The position numbers and the translations under genes were made by a program. A DNA stretch of 64,000 nt from positions 2,418,001 to 2,482,000 of the forward strand of contig NZ_CP012697.1 of NCBI RefSeq assembly GCF_001314225.1, read 5' to 3'. The notes under the pieces are model-generated. The model saw nothing but the letters and a program-made list of their open reading frames with translations, searched no databases and had not been told where the DNA came from. Source of the DNA: Microbacterium sp. No. 7. Lineage in GTDB: Bacteria > Actinomycetota > Actinomycetes > Actinomycetales > Microbacteriaceae. This document shows positions 1 through 7,069 of the stretch, one piece after another; positions within the stretch are counted from its first letter, which is position 1, and each line of letters begins with the position of its first letter.

Positions 1-385
1 CCTCGTCGACGCGGTCGGGGATCCCGGGCGCGAGCTCGTCGAGCTCGAACAGCGCGGGCGACGGCGCGCCGGACACCGTGCTCGGCCCGGCGTCCCACGC
101 CGTGGCCGCGCGCAGCGGCGGCGCGTCCACCAGGGCGCTGTCGCGGAGGATGGCGTGACTCAGCCGGAGATCGCGGCACCGCGCCAGCGTCATGCCGGCG
201 TCGAGCAGTGCGGGATACCACTGCGCGGTGTCGTTCCACACCGGCCGCACGTCGTCGCCGAGCGCCGACGGCAGTTCGGCGAGGGCGACGCGCCGGCGCG
301 CCTGCTCGGCACCGCGCCCGTCGACCGTGACGAGCACGGCTCCGTCGTCGTCGCGCGCGACGATCGTCCACGGCGGCGCGCTCAT
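1..385 (-). CDS. PolA-like bifunctional 3'-5' exonuclease/DNA polymerase, N-terminal part
   Basis: Only the first 128 codons lie in the window; the gene runs off the left edge. The start is the ATG at 385, 13 nt after the stop of the upstream zinc-ribbon gene. The visible part resembles the N-terminus of the actinobacterial stand-alone DNA polymerase I-like proteins (exonuclease fold followed by family A polymerase). It opens with a degenerate exonuclease-like fold, then a stretch ending WNDTAQWYPALLDAGM and the segment RCRDLRLSHAILRD, which is typical of these proteins. The catalytic polymerase part is outside the window, so activity cannot be judged. The zinc-ribbon gene just upstream on the same strand probably shares its transcript. 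Family assignment is by recognition and is fairly sure; a role in repair is inferred. Confidence 0.68.
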   Translation of the reverse strand, partial: MSAPPWTIVARDDDGAVLVTVDGRGAEQARRRVALAELPSALGDDVRPVWNDTAQWYPALLDAGMTLARCRDLRLSHAILRDSALVDAPPLRAATAWDAGPSTVSGAPSPALFELDELAPGIPDRVDE

Positions 386-398
386 CGCGCCGCCCGCG

Positions 399-1130
399 TC
401 ACAGCCCGGATTCCTCGGTGCGCACCAGGATGCAGCCGCACTCGGGGCACAGGACGACGTCGTCGTCGGCCGCTTCCGCGAGCCCGCGCAGGTCGCTTCC
501 CGACAGCACCATGTGGCATCCGCCGCACGTGCGGCGCGCGAGCAGCCCCGCACCGGTGCCGCGCGCGGCGATCCGCTCGTACTGCGCGAGCAGGTCGGCG
601 GCGATCGACTGCGCGATCGCGCCGCGGTCGCGCGTGGCCTGCTCGTGCAGCGCGGTCGCCTCGGCCACGGACGCCTTCGCCTCGGCGCTCAGCCGGGCGC
701 CCTCCTCGTTGGTCGTGGCGATCACGGCCTGCTGCGCCGCCACCGCGGCATCCGCCTCTTCGAGCCGCTCCATGACGACCAGCTCGGCGTCCTCGAGGTC
801 GGACGTGCGCTTGGCGAGCGACGCGAGCTCGTGCTCCAGCCCCTGGGCGTCCTTCGGGTTCGAGGTCGTCGCGAGGCGCTGACGGTCGCGCTCGACGCGC
901 GCCGCGACGAGGGCGACGTCGGCCTCGAGGCGCTTCAGCTCGGCCTGGGCGTCGTCGCGCTCGCCGAGCAGGCGCGACAGCTCGGCCGACTGCGTCTGGC
1001 GCTGGGCGATGAGCTCCTGCACCCGCGCCGCCTGCGCGGGATTGCGGCGCGCATGGTCGGCGCGCTGGATCGCGGCGTCCAGTTCGGCGAGGTCGAGGAG
1101 GCGACGCTGGTCGGCGGGGCTGGCTTTCAC
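399..1130 (-). CDS. C4-type zinc-ribbon coiled-coil protein (DUF164 family)
   Basis: A 243-aa protein starting at GTG 1130. Residues 1-190 are Ala/Glu/Arg-rich with heptad character, which indicates a long coiled-coil hairpin. The C-terminus carries a zinc ribbon with two pairs of cysteines, CGGC near residue 203 and CPEC near residue 229. This matches the zf-RING_7/DUF164 family, common in actinobacteria, whose exact function is not established; a nucleic-acid-associated or chaperone-like role has been suggested. It lies 26 nt from the MFS stop and 13 nt before the PolA-like start. A TAGGTT hexamer exactly 6 nt before the GTG suggests it also has its own promoter giving a leaderless mRNA. 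Confidence 0.85.
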   Translation of the reverse strand: MKASPADQRRLLDLAELDAAIQRADHARRNPAQAARVQELIAQRQTQSAELSRLLGERDDAQAELKRLEADVALVAARVERDRQRLATTSNPKDAQGLEHELASLAKRTSDLEDAELVVMERLEEADAAVAAQQAVIATTNEEGARLSAEAKASVAEATALHEQATRDRGAIAQSIAADLLAQYERIAARGTGAGLLARRTCGGCHMVLSGSDLRGLAEAADDDVVLCPECGCILVRTEESGL

Positions 1131-1136
1131 GTCTCC

Positions 1137-1142
1137 AACCTA
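1137..1142 (-). promoter_or_regulatory. -10 box for leaderless zinc-ribbon mRNA
   Basis: TAGGTT on the minus strand, then six bases (GGAGAC), then the GTG start at 1130. A -10 hexamer at this distance places transcription start at or next to the start codon. The GGAG in the spacer could instead act as a ribosome binding site if transcription starts further upstream. Confidence 0.45.
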
Positions 1143-1156
1143 TCTCGCCGCACCGG

Positions 1157-2443
1157 TCATCTCCCCGCAGTGCCGCGCCGCGTGAGGAACGACAGCACCG
1201 CGGCGACCGCGCACAGCGCCGCACCGCCCCACCAGGCGAGCGTGTAGTCGCCGAACGCGTCGCGCACGACGCCCGCGGTGAGCGCCGCCACGGCGGCGCC
1301 GACCTGGTGCGCGGCGAAGACCCAGCCGAACACGATGGTCCCGCGCTCGCCGAAGATGCGGCGGCACAGCACCGCCGTGGGCGGCACGGTCGCGACCCAG
1401 TCGAGTCCGTAGACCACGATGAACACCCACATGCTCGGGTGCACGTGGTCGGCGAGCAGCCAGGGCAGCGCCAGCAGGCCCACCCCGCGGAACCCGTAGT
1501 AGGCGGCCAGCAGCTTGCGCGGGTCGAAGCGGTCGGTCAGCCAGCCCGAGGCGATCGTGCCGGCGACGTCGAAGACGCCGACCAGGGCGAGCAGCCCGGC
1601 CGCCGTCGTCGCGGGCATGCCGTGGTCGTGGGCCGACGGGATGAAGTGCACGCCGACCAGCCCGTTCGTCGTCGCGCCGCAGATGGCGAAGGCGATCGCG
1701 AGCGCCCAGAACGAGCGATGGCGCGCGGCGAACGCGAGCCCCTCGAGCGCGCGCGACACGGCTCCGCCCGTGGCGCGCGGCGGCGCGACGTAGGTCGCGG
1801 GGTCGGCGCCGTAGGGCACCGTTCCGCGGTCCTCCGGATGGTCGCGGATCACGAGCAGCACGAGCGGCACGGCCGCCAGCGCCGCGCCCGCGATCACGAG
1901 CGAGGCGGGACGCCAGCCGACGTTCTCGGCCAGCGCAGCGACGGGCGGCAGCAGCACGAGCTGTCCCGTCGCGGATGCCGCCGTGAGCAGGCCCATCACG
2001 AGCCCGCGCCGCGCGACGAACCAGCGCCCGGCGATCGTCGCGGCGAGCACGAGGGCCATCGACCCGGTGCCGATCCCGATGAGCACGCCCCAGAACACGA
2101 TGAGCTGCCACGAGTCGGTCACCGCGATGCTCCCGGCGGCGCCGAGCGCGACGAGCACGAGCGCGGTCGCGATGACCCGGCGCAGGCCGAACCTGTCCAT
2201 GAGCGCGGCCGCGAACGGCGCCGTGAGGCCGTAGAGCAGCAGGTTGACGCTGACGGCGAGCGACATCGTGCTCATCGACCAGCCGAACTCCTGGTTCAGC
2301 GGCACCATGAGCGCGCCGGGCGCGGCGCGGAACCCCGCCGCGGCGAACAGCGCCACGAACGTCGCGACGACGACCCACCACGCCGGATGCAGTCGTCTCC
2401 TCGTGCGGGCGGGGCGCGGGGGCGGATCGGTCGTCGCGGTCAC
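1157..2443 (-). CDS. Major facilitator superfamily transporter
   Basis: A 428-aa membrane protein with about 12 hydrophobic segments in two halves, separated by a polar loop near residues 195-225 (DHPEDRGTVPYGADP). The loop between helices 2 and 3 has DRFGLRRV, the MFS motif-A equivalent, repeated in the second half as DRFDPRKL. It most resembles the monocarboxylate/oxalate-formate-type MFS group; the substrate is unknown. The start is taken as GTG 2443; GTG 2461 is in frame and possible. The long open frame further upstream runs antisense through the TetR gene and is not coding. The gene is divergent from the TetR regulator across a 75-bp gap holding a perfect palindrome, so repression by that TetR is the likely control. 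Confidence 0.85.
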   Translation of the reverse strand: MTATTDPPPRPARTRRRLHPAWWVVVATFVALFAAAGFRAAPGALMVPLNQEFGWSMSTMSLAVSVNLLLYGLTAPFAAALMDRFGLRRVIATALVLVALGAAGSIAVTDSWQLIVFWGVLIGIGTGSMALVLAATIAGRWFVARRGLVMGLLTAASATGQLVLLPPVAALAENVGWRPASLVIAGAALAAVPLVLLVIRDHPEDRGTVPYGADPATYVAPPRATGGAVSRALEGLAFAARHRSFWALAIAFAICGATTNGLVGVHFIPSAHDHGMPATTAAGLLALVGVFDVAGTIASGWLTDRFDPRKLLAAYYGFRGVGLLALPWLLADHVHPSMWVFIVVYGLDWVATVPPTAVLCRRIFGERGTIVFGWVFAAHQVGAAVAALTAGVVRDAFGDYTLAWWGGAALCAVAAVLSFLTRRGTAGR

Positions 2444-2487
2444 ACGTCGATGATCCCGCACGGTGACGACATCGGCTCGGCTTGACG

Positions 2488-2510
2488 AGATGTCATCACT
2501 GATGACATCT
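2488..2510. promoter_or_regulatory. Palindromic operator, probable TetR binding site
   Basis: Perfect inverted repeat with 10-bp arms AGATGTCATC and GATGACATCT around a 3-bp centre ACT. It ends 8 bp before the tetR start and lies 44 bp upstream of the MFS start, the classical place for a TetR operator controlling both divergent genes. TTGACG at 2482-2487 overlaps its left edge and could be a -35 element. Confidence 0.75.
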
Positions 2511-2518
2511 TTGGTGAC

Positions 2519-3196
2519 ATGACTCGCCGCACCCTCGCTCCCGCCGTCATCGTCGATGCCGCGATCGCCGCGGCCGCGCGCGGCGACGACGCGCCCCTCA
2601 GCGGGCGCACGCTCGGCGACGCGCTGGGAGTGGACCGCTCCGCGATCTGGCGCCACTTCGCCGATCACGACGCCCTGCTGCGCGCCGCCGGCGACCGGCT
2701 GCTGCGTCTGGCGCTCGACGAGGTGCCCACGGACCTCGTGCCGCACGAGCGCATGATGGCGCTGGCCCGGGCGCTCGTCCGCGTGTTCGTGCGGCACGCG
2801 GGCATCGGCGCCCTCGTCGCCGGCCGCACGACCGGCGGGCCTGCAGAGATCGACGTCGTCGAGCTCACCCTGCGGGCGCTCGACGAGGCCGGCGTGCCGC
2901 CGGAGCAGGTCGCGCACCAGCAGCGCATGATCGCCGACGCCGTGCTCGGCTACGCGGGCATGCGCGCGACCCAGGCGCTCCTGCCGGCGGCGCAGCGGCA
3001 GCACGATCTGCTCGCGTGGGGCGCCGTCTACGCCGGCGTCTCCGCGCAGACGCATCCCGCCATCGCCGCCCACCTGCCGGCGCTCGCCGCGGTCACCGAC
3101 GACGACGTGCTCGAGTCTCTGCTCGCCGCGCTGTGGCGCGCCGTACAGTCCATCGCCGCGCCGGCCGGCTCCGCGACCGGAGAGCGGCGCTCATGA
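2519..3196 (+). CDS. TetR family transcriptional regulator
   Basis: A 225-aa protein. Residues 1-50 form a TetR-type helix-turn-helix: GRTLGDALGVDRSAIWRHF contains the turn and recognition helix. The rest is an all-alpha ligand-binding region without a recognisable ligand signature. The ATG at 2519 has no good Shine-Dalgarno sequence and follows the palindrome by only 8 bp, so the transcript leader is very short. The stop overlaps the ATG of the serine hydrolase gene (ATGA at 3193-3196), so the two are translationally coupled. Likely regulates itself, the hydrolase and the divergent MFS transporter; the inducer may be a substrate of one of them (inference). Confidence 0.88.
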   Translation: MTRRTLAPAVIVDAAIAAAARGDDAPLSGRTLGDALGVDRSAIWRHFADHDALLRAAGDRLLRLALDEVPTDLVPHERMMALARALVRVFVRHAGIGALVAGRTTGGPAEIDVVELTLRALDEAGVPPEQVAHQQRMIADAVLGYAGMRATQALLPAAQRQHDLLAWGAVYAGVSAQTHPAIAAHLPALAAVTDDDVLESLLAALWRAVQSIAAPAGSATGERRS

Positions 3197-4365
3197 CCCG
3201 CCGGGGTCGTCGCACCGCGCTCGCGGTGCTCGCCTCCGCTGTCGCGCTCGTCGTCGGCGCCGCGTACGCGGGCGCCGCGGCGCTGCGCGTACCTCCGCCG
3301 CACGACCTGGTCCGTCTGCAGGCCCACGAGCCGTCGGAGCAGGGCGGCGACTTCGCCGCACGGCCGGTCGTCTCGTCGGGTCCCGCACGTCCTCTCGAGG
3401 CGGCCGCCGACGCCGGACTGCCTGCGACGGTGCCCTGGAAGGGCGGCCGGATCACGCCGCAGGAGATGCTCGACGAGACGCACACGCGGGCCTTCGTCGT
3501 GCTGCACGACGGACGGCTGGTGCACGAATGGTACGCCGAGGGGGTCGACGCCGGGACACGGCTCTCGTCGTGGTCGGTCGCGAAGTCGGTCGTGTCGCTG
3601 CTGATCGGCCAGGCGATCGAGCGCGGCATCCTCTCCGAGGACGACCGGATGACGGACCTGCTCCCCGAGCTGCGCACGGGCGACGCGTACGACGACATCA
3701 CCGTGCACGACCTGCTCGACATGGCCTCGGGCATCGACGTGTCGGAGAACTACAACCCCTGGTGGCCGTTCACGGGCACCGCGCGCCTGCTGCTCAGCAC
3801 CGATCTGCCGGGGTACGTCGCGGAGCACCGCGAGGTGTCGTTCGCCCCCGGCACGCGGGGCGAGTACCGCAGCATCGACACGCAGATGCTGTCGATGATC
3901 CTCACCCGCGTCGACGGGCGCCCGCTCGCGCAGATCGTCGCGGAGGACCTGTGGACGCCGATGGGCGCGGAGGCGGACGCGTCCTGGAACCTCGACCGCG
4001 AAGGCGGCGTCGAGAAGGGCTTCTGCTGCCTCAACGCCACGGCGCGCGACTTCGCCCGCCTCGGTCGGCTCGTGCTCGACGGAGGTCGCGTCGGCGACGC
4101 GCAGGTCGTGCCCGAGGCGTGGATCGCGCGCATCTCGACCCCGGGCGAGCTGCCCGTCGACGGCTGGGGATACTCGGCGCAGTGGTGGCACGCCCCGTCG
4201 AGCGACGGCGACGTCACTGCGCTCGGGGTGTACGGCCAGTACGTCTTCGTCGCCCCGGACGCGCGCACCGTGATCGTGAAGCTCAGCGACCACGGGACCG
4301 AGCAGGACGAGCTCGAGACGATCGACGCGATGCGGGCGATCGCCGATCACCTCGCCGGCCGGTAG
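3193..4365 (+). CDS. Membrane-anchored serine hydrolase, beta-lactamase class C fold
   Basis: A 390-aa protein. Residues 8-31 form one hydrophobic N-terminal segment (signal peptide or signal anchor), so the catalytic part lies outside the membrane. The nucleophile motif SVAK (Ser128, Lys131) is the SxxK of class C beta-lactamases and DD-peptidases. Tyr225 in GEYRS fits the second motif, as in the 6-aminohexanoate-dimer hydrolase/EstB type of enzymes. It is therefore an esterase, amidase or peptidase of the beta-lactamase family; the substrate cannot be told. The start is fixed by the ATGA overlap with tetR. The gene ends directly against the convergent flavin-reductase gene with no spacer. 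Co-transcription with tetR and opposition to an MFS exporter suggest a small detoxification or uptake-and-hydrolysis unit. Confidence 0.82.
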   Translation: MTRRGRRTALAVLASAVALVVGAAYAGAAALRVPPPHDLVRLQAHEPSEQGGDFAARPVVSSGPARPLEAAADAGLPATVPWKGGRITPQEMLDETHTRAFVVLHDGRLVHEWYAEGVDAGTRLSSWSVAKSVVSLLIGQAIERGILSEDDRMTDLLPELRTGDAYDDITVHDLLDMASGIDVSENYNPWWPFTGTARLLLSTDLPGYVAEHREVSFAPGTRGEYRSIDTQMLSMILTRVDGRPLAQIVAEDLWTPMGAEADASWNLDREGGVEKGFCCLNATARDFARLGRLVLDGGRVGDAQVVPEAWIARISTPGELPVDGWGYSAQWWHAPSSDGDVTALGVYGQYVFVAPDARTVIVKLSDHGTEQDELETIDAMRAIADHLAGR

Positions 4366-5166
4366 TCAGCCGACGCCCTCGATGGCGCGCTGCACGCGCG
4401 CCCAGCGCACGTCGCGCGGCTCGGTGAGGGTCAGCACGTCGGCGACCTCTCCCCCGTCGCACCGCCGCAGCTCGACGGTCGCGGTCGTCGCGGATGCCGA
4501 CCGCACGCGCCACTCGCCGCCCGCGACCTCCCAGCGCTCGACGTCGGCGGGCGGCACCGCGAGCGGGTTCTTGCGGGTCCAGCCCACTTCGACGCCGCGG
4601 TCGAAGAAGGTCCGGTAGGCGTAGAGGAGCGGATGCCACGCCTCCGCGTCGATGTGGTCGGTGCCCTCCACCACGATCTCGGGCGCCGCGTGCACCCGCA
4701 CGACCTCCGCCTCGACCATCCCGTAGACGCCGGCGACCCCCGGCGTGATCCGTGCGACGCGCGCTTCGAGCTGCAGCGGCGCCTCGGCGACGCGCGGCAC
4801 GCCGACGAGGTCGGAGCCGATCGCGGTGAGGCCCGCCCGCTCGAACTTGCGCGGCTCGAACGCGTACTGCCCCGCCTTCTCGGCGGGCACGGGATCCTTC
4901 CCGGTGACGCCCGCGAGGCTCTCGACGTGCGTCCACTGGTGCGACGCGGGGAAGCTCACCGTCAGTTCGGGATGGGCGCGCACGTTGTCGAGCGACTGCC
5001 CGCCCTCCTCGAGCCCCAGCACGATCATGCGGCCGAGCGCGAAGTGGCTGGAGGCGGGCGCGAGGTTCGCCGTTCCGTCGGGGTTCCGCGTCGCGACCAG
5101 GTAGACGGGCGTGCCGACATACAGCACGCTCGGCTCGATGACCCGGTGACCGCTCTGTTCCGCCAT
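4366..5166 (-). CDS. Flavin reductase-like / FMN-binding split-barrel protein
   Basis: A 266-aa protein. Residues 10-190 look like a flavin-reductase-like split barrel: YLVATRNPDGTANLAPASS is the typical flavin-binding strand and loop, followed by VLGLEEGGQSLDNVR. The remaining C-terminal 70 residues are not recognised. This family reduces or binds FMN, often as the reductase of a two-component oxygenase, but no oxygenase gene is next to it. The start is set at ATG 5166 because the in-frame GTG at 5175 would overlap a good -10 box (TAGCGT, 5174-5179). With start 5166 the mRNA is probably leaderless. The gene is convergent with the serine hydrolase. Confidence 0.72.
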   Translation of the reverse strand: MAEQSGHRVIEPSVLYVGTPVYLVATRNPDGTANLAPASSHFALGRMIVLGLEEGGQSLDNVRAHPELTVSFPASHQWTHVESLAGVTGKDPVPAEKAGQYAFEPRKFERAGLTAIGSDLVGVPRVAEAPLQLEARVARITPGVAGVYGMVEAEVVRVHAAPEIVVEGTDHIDAEAWHPLLYAYRTFFDRGVEVGWTRKNPLAVPPADVERWEVAGGEWRVRSASATTATVELRRCDGGEVADVLTLTEPRDVRWARVQRAIEGVG

Positions 5167-5173
5167 GCCTCCC

Positions 5174-5179
5174 ACGCTA
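5174..5179 (-). promoter_or_regulatory. -10 box for leaderless flavin-reductase mRNA
   Basis: TAGCGT on the minus strand, then seven bases, then ATG 5166. This spacing predicts transcription start at the A of the start codon and decides the start site of the gene. Confidence 0.45.
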
Positions 5180-5241
5180 GCCCCGCCCGTGGACGCCTCG
5201 CCGCTCTGTGACGACGGCTCGGAGGGGTCGCGACGCGGGAG

Positions 5242-5943
5242 TCAGTCCGACGCGTCCGGCCTCGACGCCAGGAACGACGAGACGACCTCGGCCAGGGCGT
5301 CCGGGACCTCGAGCATCGGGAGATGCCCCGTCGGCAGCTCGTGCCGACAGGAGGCGCCGAGCCGCGCCGCGAAGCGCCGCTGCCACGACGGGGAGAGCTC
5401 CCGGTCGCGCGTGGTCAGCACGTAGCCCCGCCGTCCGTACGACGGCCGGCCGCCGATCCGGTCTCGGTGGAAGCCCGGGGACTCGGGAGCGAAGCCGGCG
5501 ACGAGACGGTCGACGGTGCGCTCGTCCAGGCCGTGCGCGAGAGTCCTGCGGATCGCCGATTCCGGCGGGCGCGTGCCGGCCATCCGCATCGCCGCGCCGA
5601 GCACCCACCGGTTCGGGGCCGGCAGCGCCGTGAGGAACGAGCCGCCCGGCTTCGGCACGACCGCGCTCACGGCGAGGAGGCCGACGACCCGTGCCGGTGC
5701 GAGCCGGGAGACCTCGGCGCCCACGACGCCGCCGGCGGAGTGCGCGACGATCGCGAACCGCTCCGCGCGCACGGAGTCGATCGCGGCCGCCGCGTACTCG
5801 CGGAGCCCGGCCGAGCCGCCCGCCGGGCGGGCGGCGACCGAGGTCTCGTGCGCGCCGTCCAGTCGCTCCCGCACCCCGTCCCATATCCAGGCGGGCAGTC
5901 CGGCACCGCTGAGGAAGAGGATCGCGTGACGTGATGTGCCCAT
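5242..5943 (-). CDS. Alpha/beta hydrolase
   Basis: A 233-aa protein with the hydrolase fold: FLSGAGLPAWIWDGV near the N-terminus (oxyanion strand and loop), nucleophile elbow AHSAGG with Ser69, and a C-terminal GHLPMLE whose His is the likely catalytic base. Esterase-, lipase- or epoxide-hydrolase-like; substrate unknown. The start is set at ATG 5943 because GGGAGGG lies about 9 nt upstream; the longer reading frame adds 12 unsupported residues. It is divergent from the WYL regulator with only 50 bp between starts, so it is the obvious target of that regulator. Confidence 0.82.
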   Translation of the reverse strand: MGTSRHAILFLSGAGLPAWIWDGVRERLDGAHETSVAARPAGGSAGLREYAAAAIDSVRAERFAIVAHSAGGVVGAEVSRLAPARVVGLLAVSAVVPKPGGSFLTALPAPNRWVLGAAMRMAGTRPPESAIRRTLAHGLDERTVDRLVAGFAPESPGFHRDRIGGRPSYGRRGYVLTTRDRELSPSWQRRFAARLGASCRHELPTGHLPMLEVPDALAEVVSSFLASRPDASD

Positions 5944-5966
5944 GGCATCCACCCTCCCTCGCGCGG

Positions 5967-5983
5967 ATGTCATCGTCATGTCA
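5967..5983. promoter_or_regulatory. Tandem ATGTCA boxes, possible WYL-regulator operator
   Basis: Two direct ATGTCA repeats (5967-5972 and 5978-5983) spaced 11 bp start to start, one helical turn, in the 50-bp gap between the divergent hydrolase and WYL regulator. The spacing on one face of the helix suggests a regulator site. The match to a known WYL site is not established. Confidence 0.3.
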
Positions 5984-5993
5984 CCATTTATCG

Positions 5994-6692
5994 ATGAACC
6001 GCACCGACCGCCTCTACGCGCTGCGCGAGGAGCTGCGGCGCGCGGGCCCGGCTGGCCGCACCGCGGATCGGCTCGCGGAGGCCTTCGAGGTCAGCGTGCG
6101 CACGATCAAGCGCGACGTCTCCGCCCTGCAGCAGGGCGGCTTCCCGGTCTGGGCGCGACCGGGACCGGGAGGCGGATACGCGGTCGACGCGTCGGCCACG
6201 CTGCCGCCGGTGAACTTCACCGATGCCGAGGTCTCCGGCCTGGCCGCCGCGGTCGCCGCCCACCGCGGCGAGCCGTTCGACGATCACGCCCGCGCCGCGC
6301 TCGCGAAGGTCCTGAGCGTCATGGATGCCGGAACGCGCCGGCGATCGCAGAGGCTGGGCCGCCGGATCTGGATCGACGAGGCGGGCACCCCACGGGACGC
6401 GCGGACACGGCGGGCGATCGAACGGGCCCTCCACGAGCAGCGCGTCCTGTCGCTGCGCTACCGCGACCGGCGCGGAACGCAGACGTCCCGCCACGTCGAC
6501 CCGGTCTTCCTCGCACGCACGGGAGGCCGCTGGCACCTCGTCGCGCACTGCCGCGAGCGCGACGCGATCCGCTGGTTCGACCTCGATCGCATCACCGCCG
6601 CGCACACGACGGCGGAGCCGGCCCGTGACATCCCGGTCGAGAGCGTCGGAACGCCCCCGGCGACCGCCCGACCCGTCGCGGACGACGGGTGA
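5994..6692 (+). CDS. YafY-type HTH/WYL-domain transcriptional regulator, short form
   Basis: A 232-aa protein. Residues 1-60 are a winged helix ([20 protein letters not shown], then a wing [15 protein letters not shown]). Residues 140-205 are the WYL domain, seen as [10 protein letters not shown] and GRWHLVAHC. The usual C-terminal WCX part is missing: the protein ends about 25 residues after the WYL core, against about 320 aa for full family members. WYL domains sense small ligands or nucleic acids. The start is ATG 5994; upstream in-frame codons read through the operator region and are unlikely. Divergent partner: the alpha/beta hydrolase. Confidence 0.82.
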   Translation: MNRTDRLYALREELRRAGPAGRTADRLAEAFEVSVRTIKRDVSALQQGGFPVWARPGPGGGYAVDASATLPPVNFTDAEVSGLAAAVAAHRGEPFDDHARAALAKVLSVMDAGTRRRSQRLGRRIWIDEAGTPRDARTRRAIERALHEQRVLSLRYRDRRGTQTSRHVDPVFLARTGGRWHLVAHCRERDAIRWFDLDRITAAHTTAEPARDIPVESVGTPPATARPVADDG

Positions 6693-6814
6693 GGAGCGAC
6701 GACGAGCACGCCCACGGCGACGGTCCGCACGATCATCCGGCTTCCCTCCTGAGCTGCTCTCCGGGCCGCCGCGCGGCCGGGCCCAGCCGCCGGGTTCCCC
6801 GCATGGCGCTCCGG

Positions 6815-6887
6815 TGGGCCCTGCCGGGATCGAACCGACGACATCCACGGTGTAAACGTGGCGCTCTACCAGCTGAGCTAAAGGCCC
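6815..6887 (-). tRNA. tRNA-Val (anticodon TAC)
   Basis: Full cloverleaf on the minus strand. The acceptor GGGCCTT pairs with AGGGCCC, the D arm contains AGCTCAGCTGGTAGAGC, and the anticodon stem CCACG/CGTGG carries loop TTTACAC with anticodon TAC. The T arm is GTCGG TTCGATC CCGGC, with discriminator A. CCA is not encoded. It is convergent with the WYL gene. Confidence 0.93.
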
Positions 6888-6974
6888 TCGGGGGGCAAGT
6901 CTACGAGACGGACCGGCTGCTGTCGGCGGCGACTGCCTCGGTCTTCGCTCTGTCCCGCGACGCATCCCAGTGGC

Positions 6975-6980
6975 TAGGCT
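6975..6980 (+). promoter_or_regulatory. Possible -10 box of aceE
   Basis: TAGGCT, the same hexamer used by several other promoters in this window, 89 bp before the aceE start. No clear -35 is seen. It would give a leader of about 80 nt. Confidence 0.3.
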
Positions 6981-7069
6981 GGAAGCGCACGTTGTCGATG
7001 CCACACAAAGCGATCGAGCCGTGTCCTCCCATCCCCTGGCGCGATCCGCCACACGCAGAAAGGTCTCCC

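Noticed and set aside
2444..3073. N-terminal extension of the MFS transporter
   Set aside because: Runs antisense through tetR and the operator; membrane helices begin only after 2443.
3016..3192. N-terminal extension of the serine hydrolase
   Set aside because: Out-of-frame reading through tetR, Arg-rich; the ATGA overlap and signal segment support the start at 3193.
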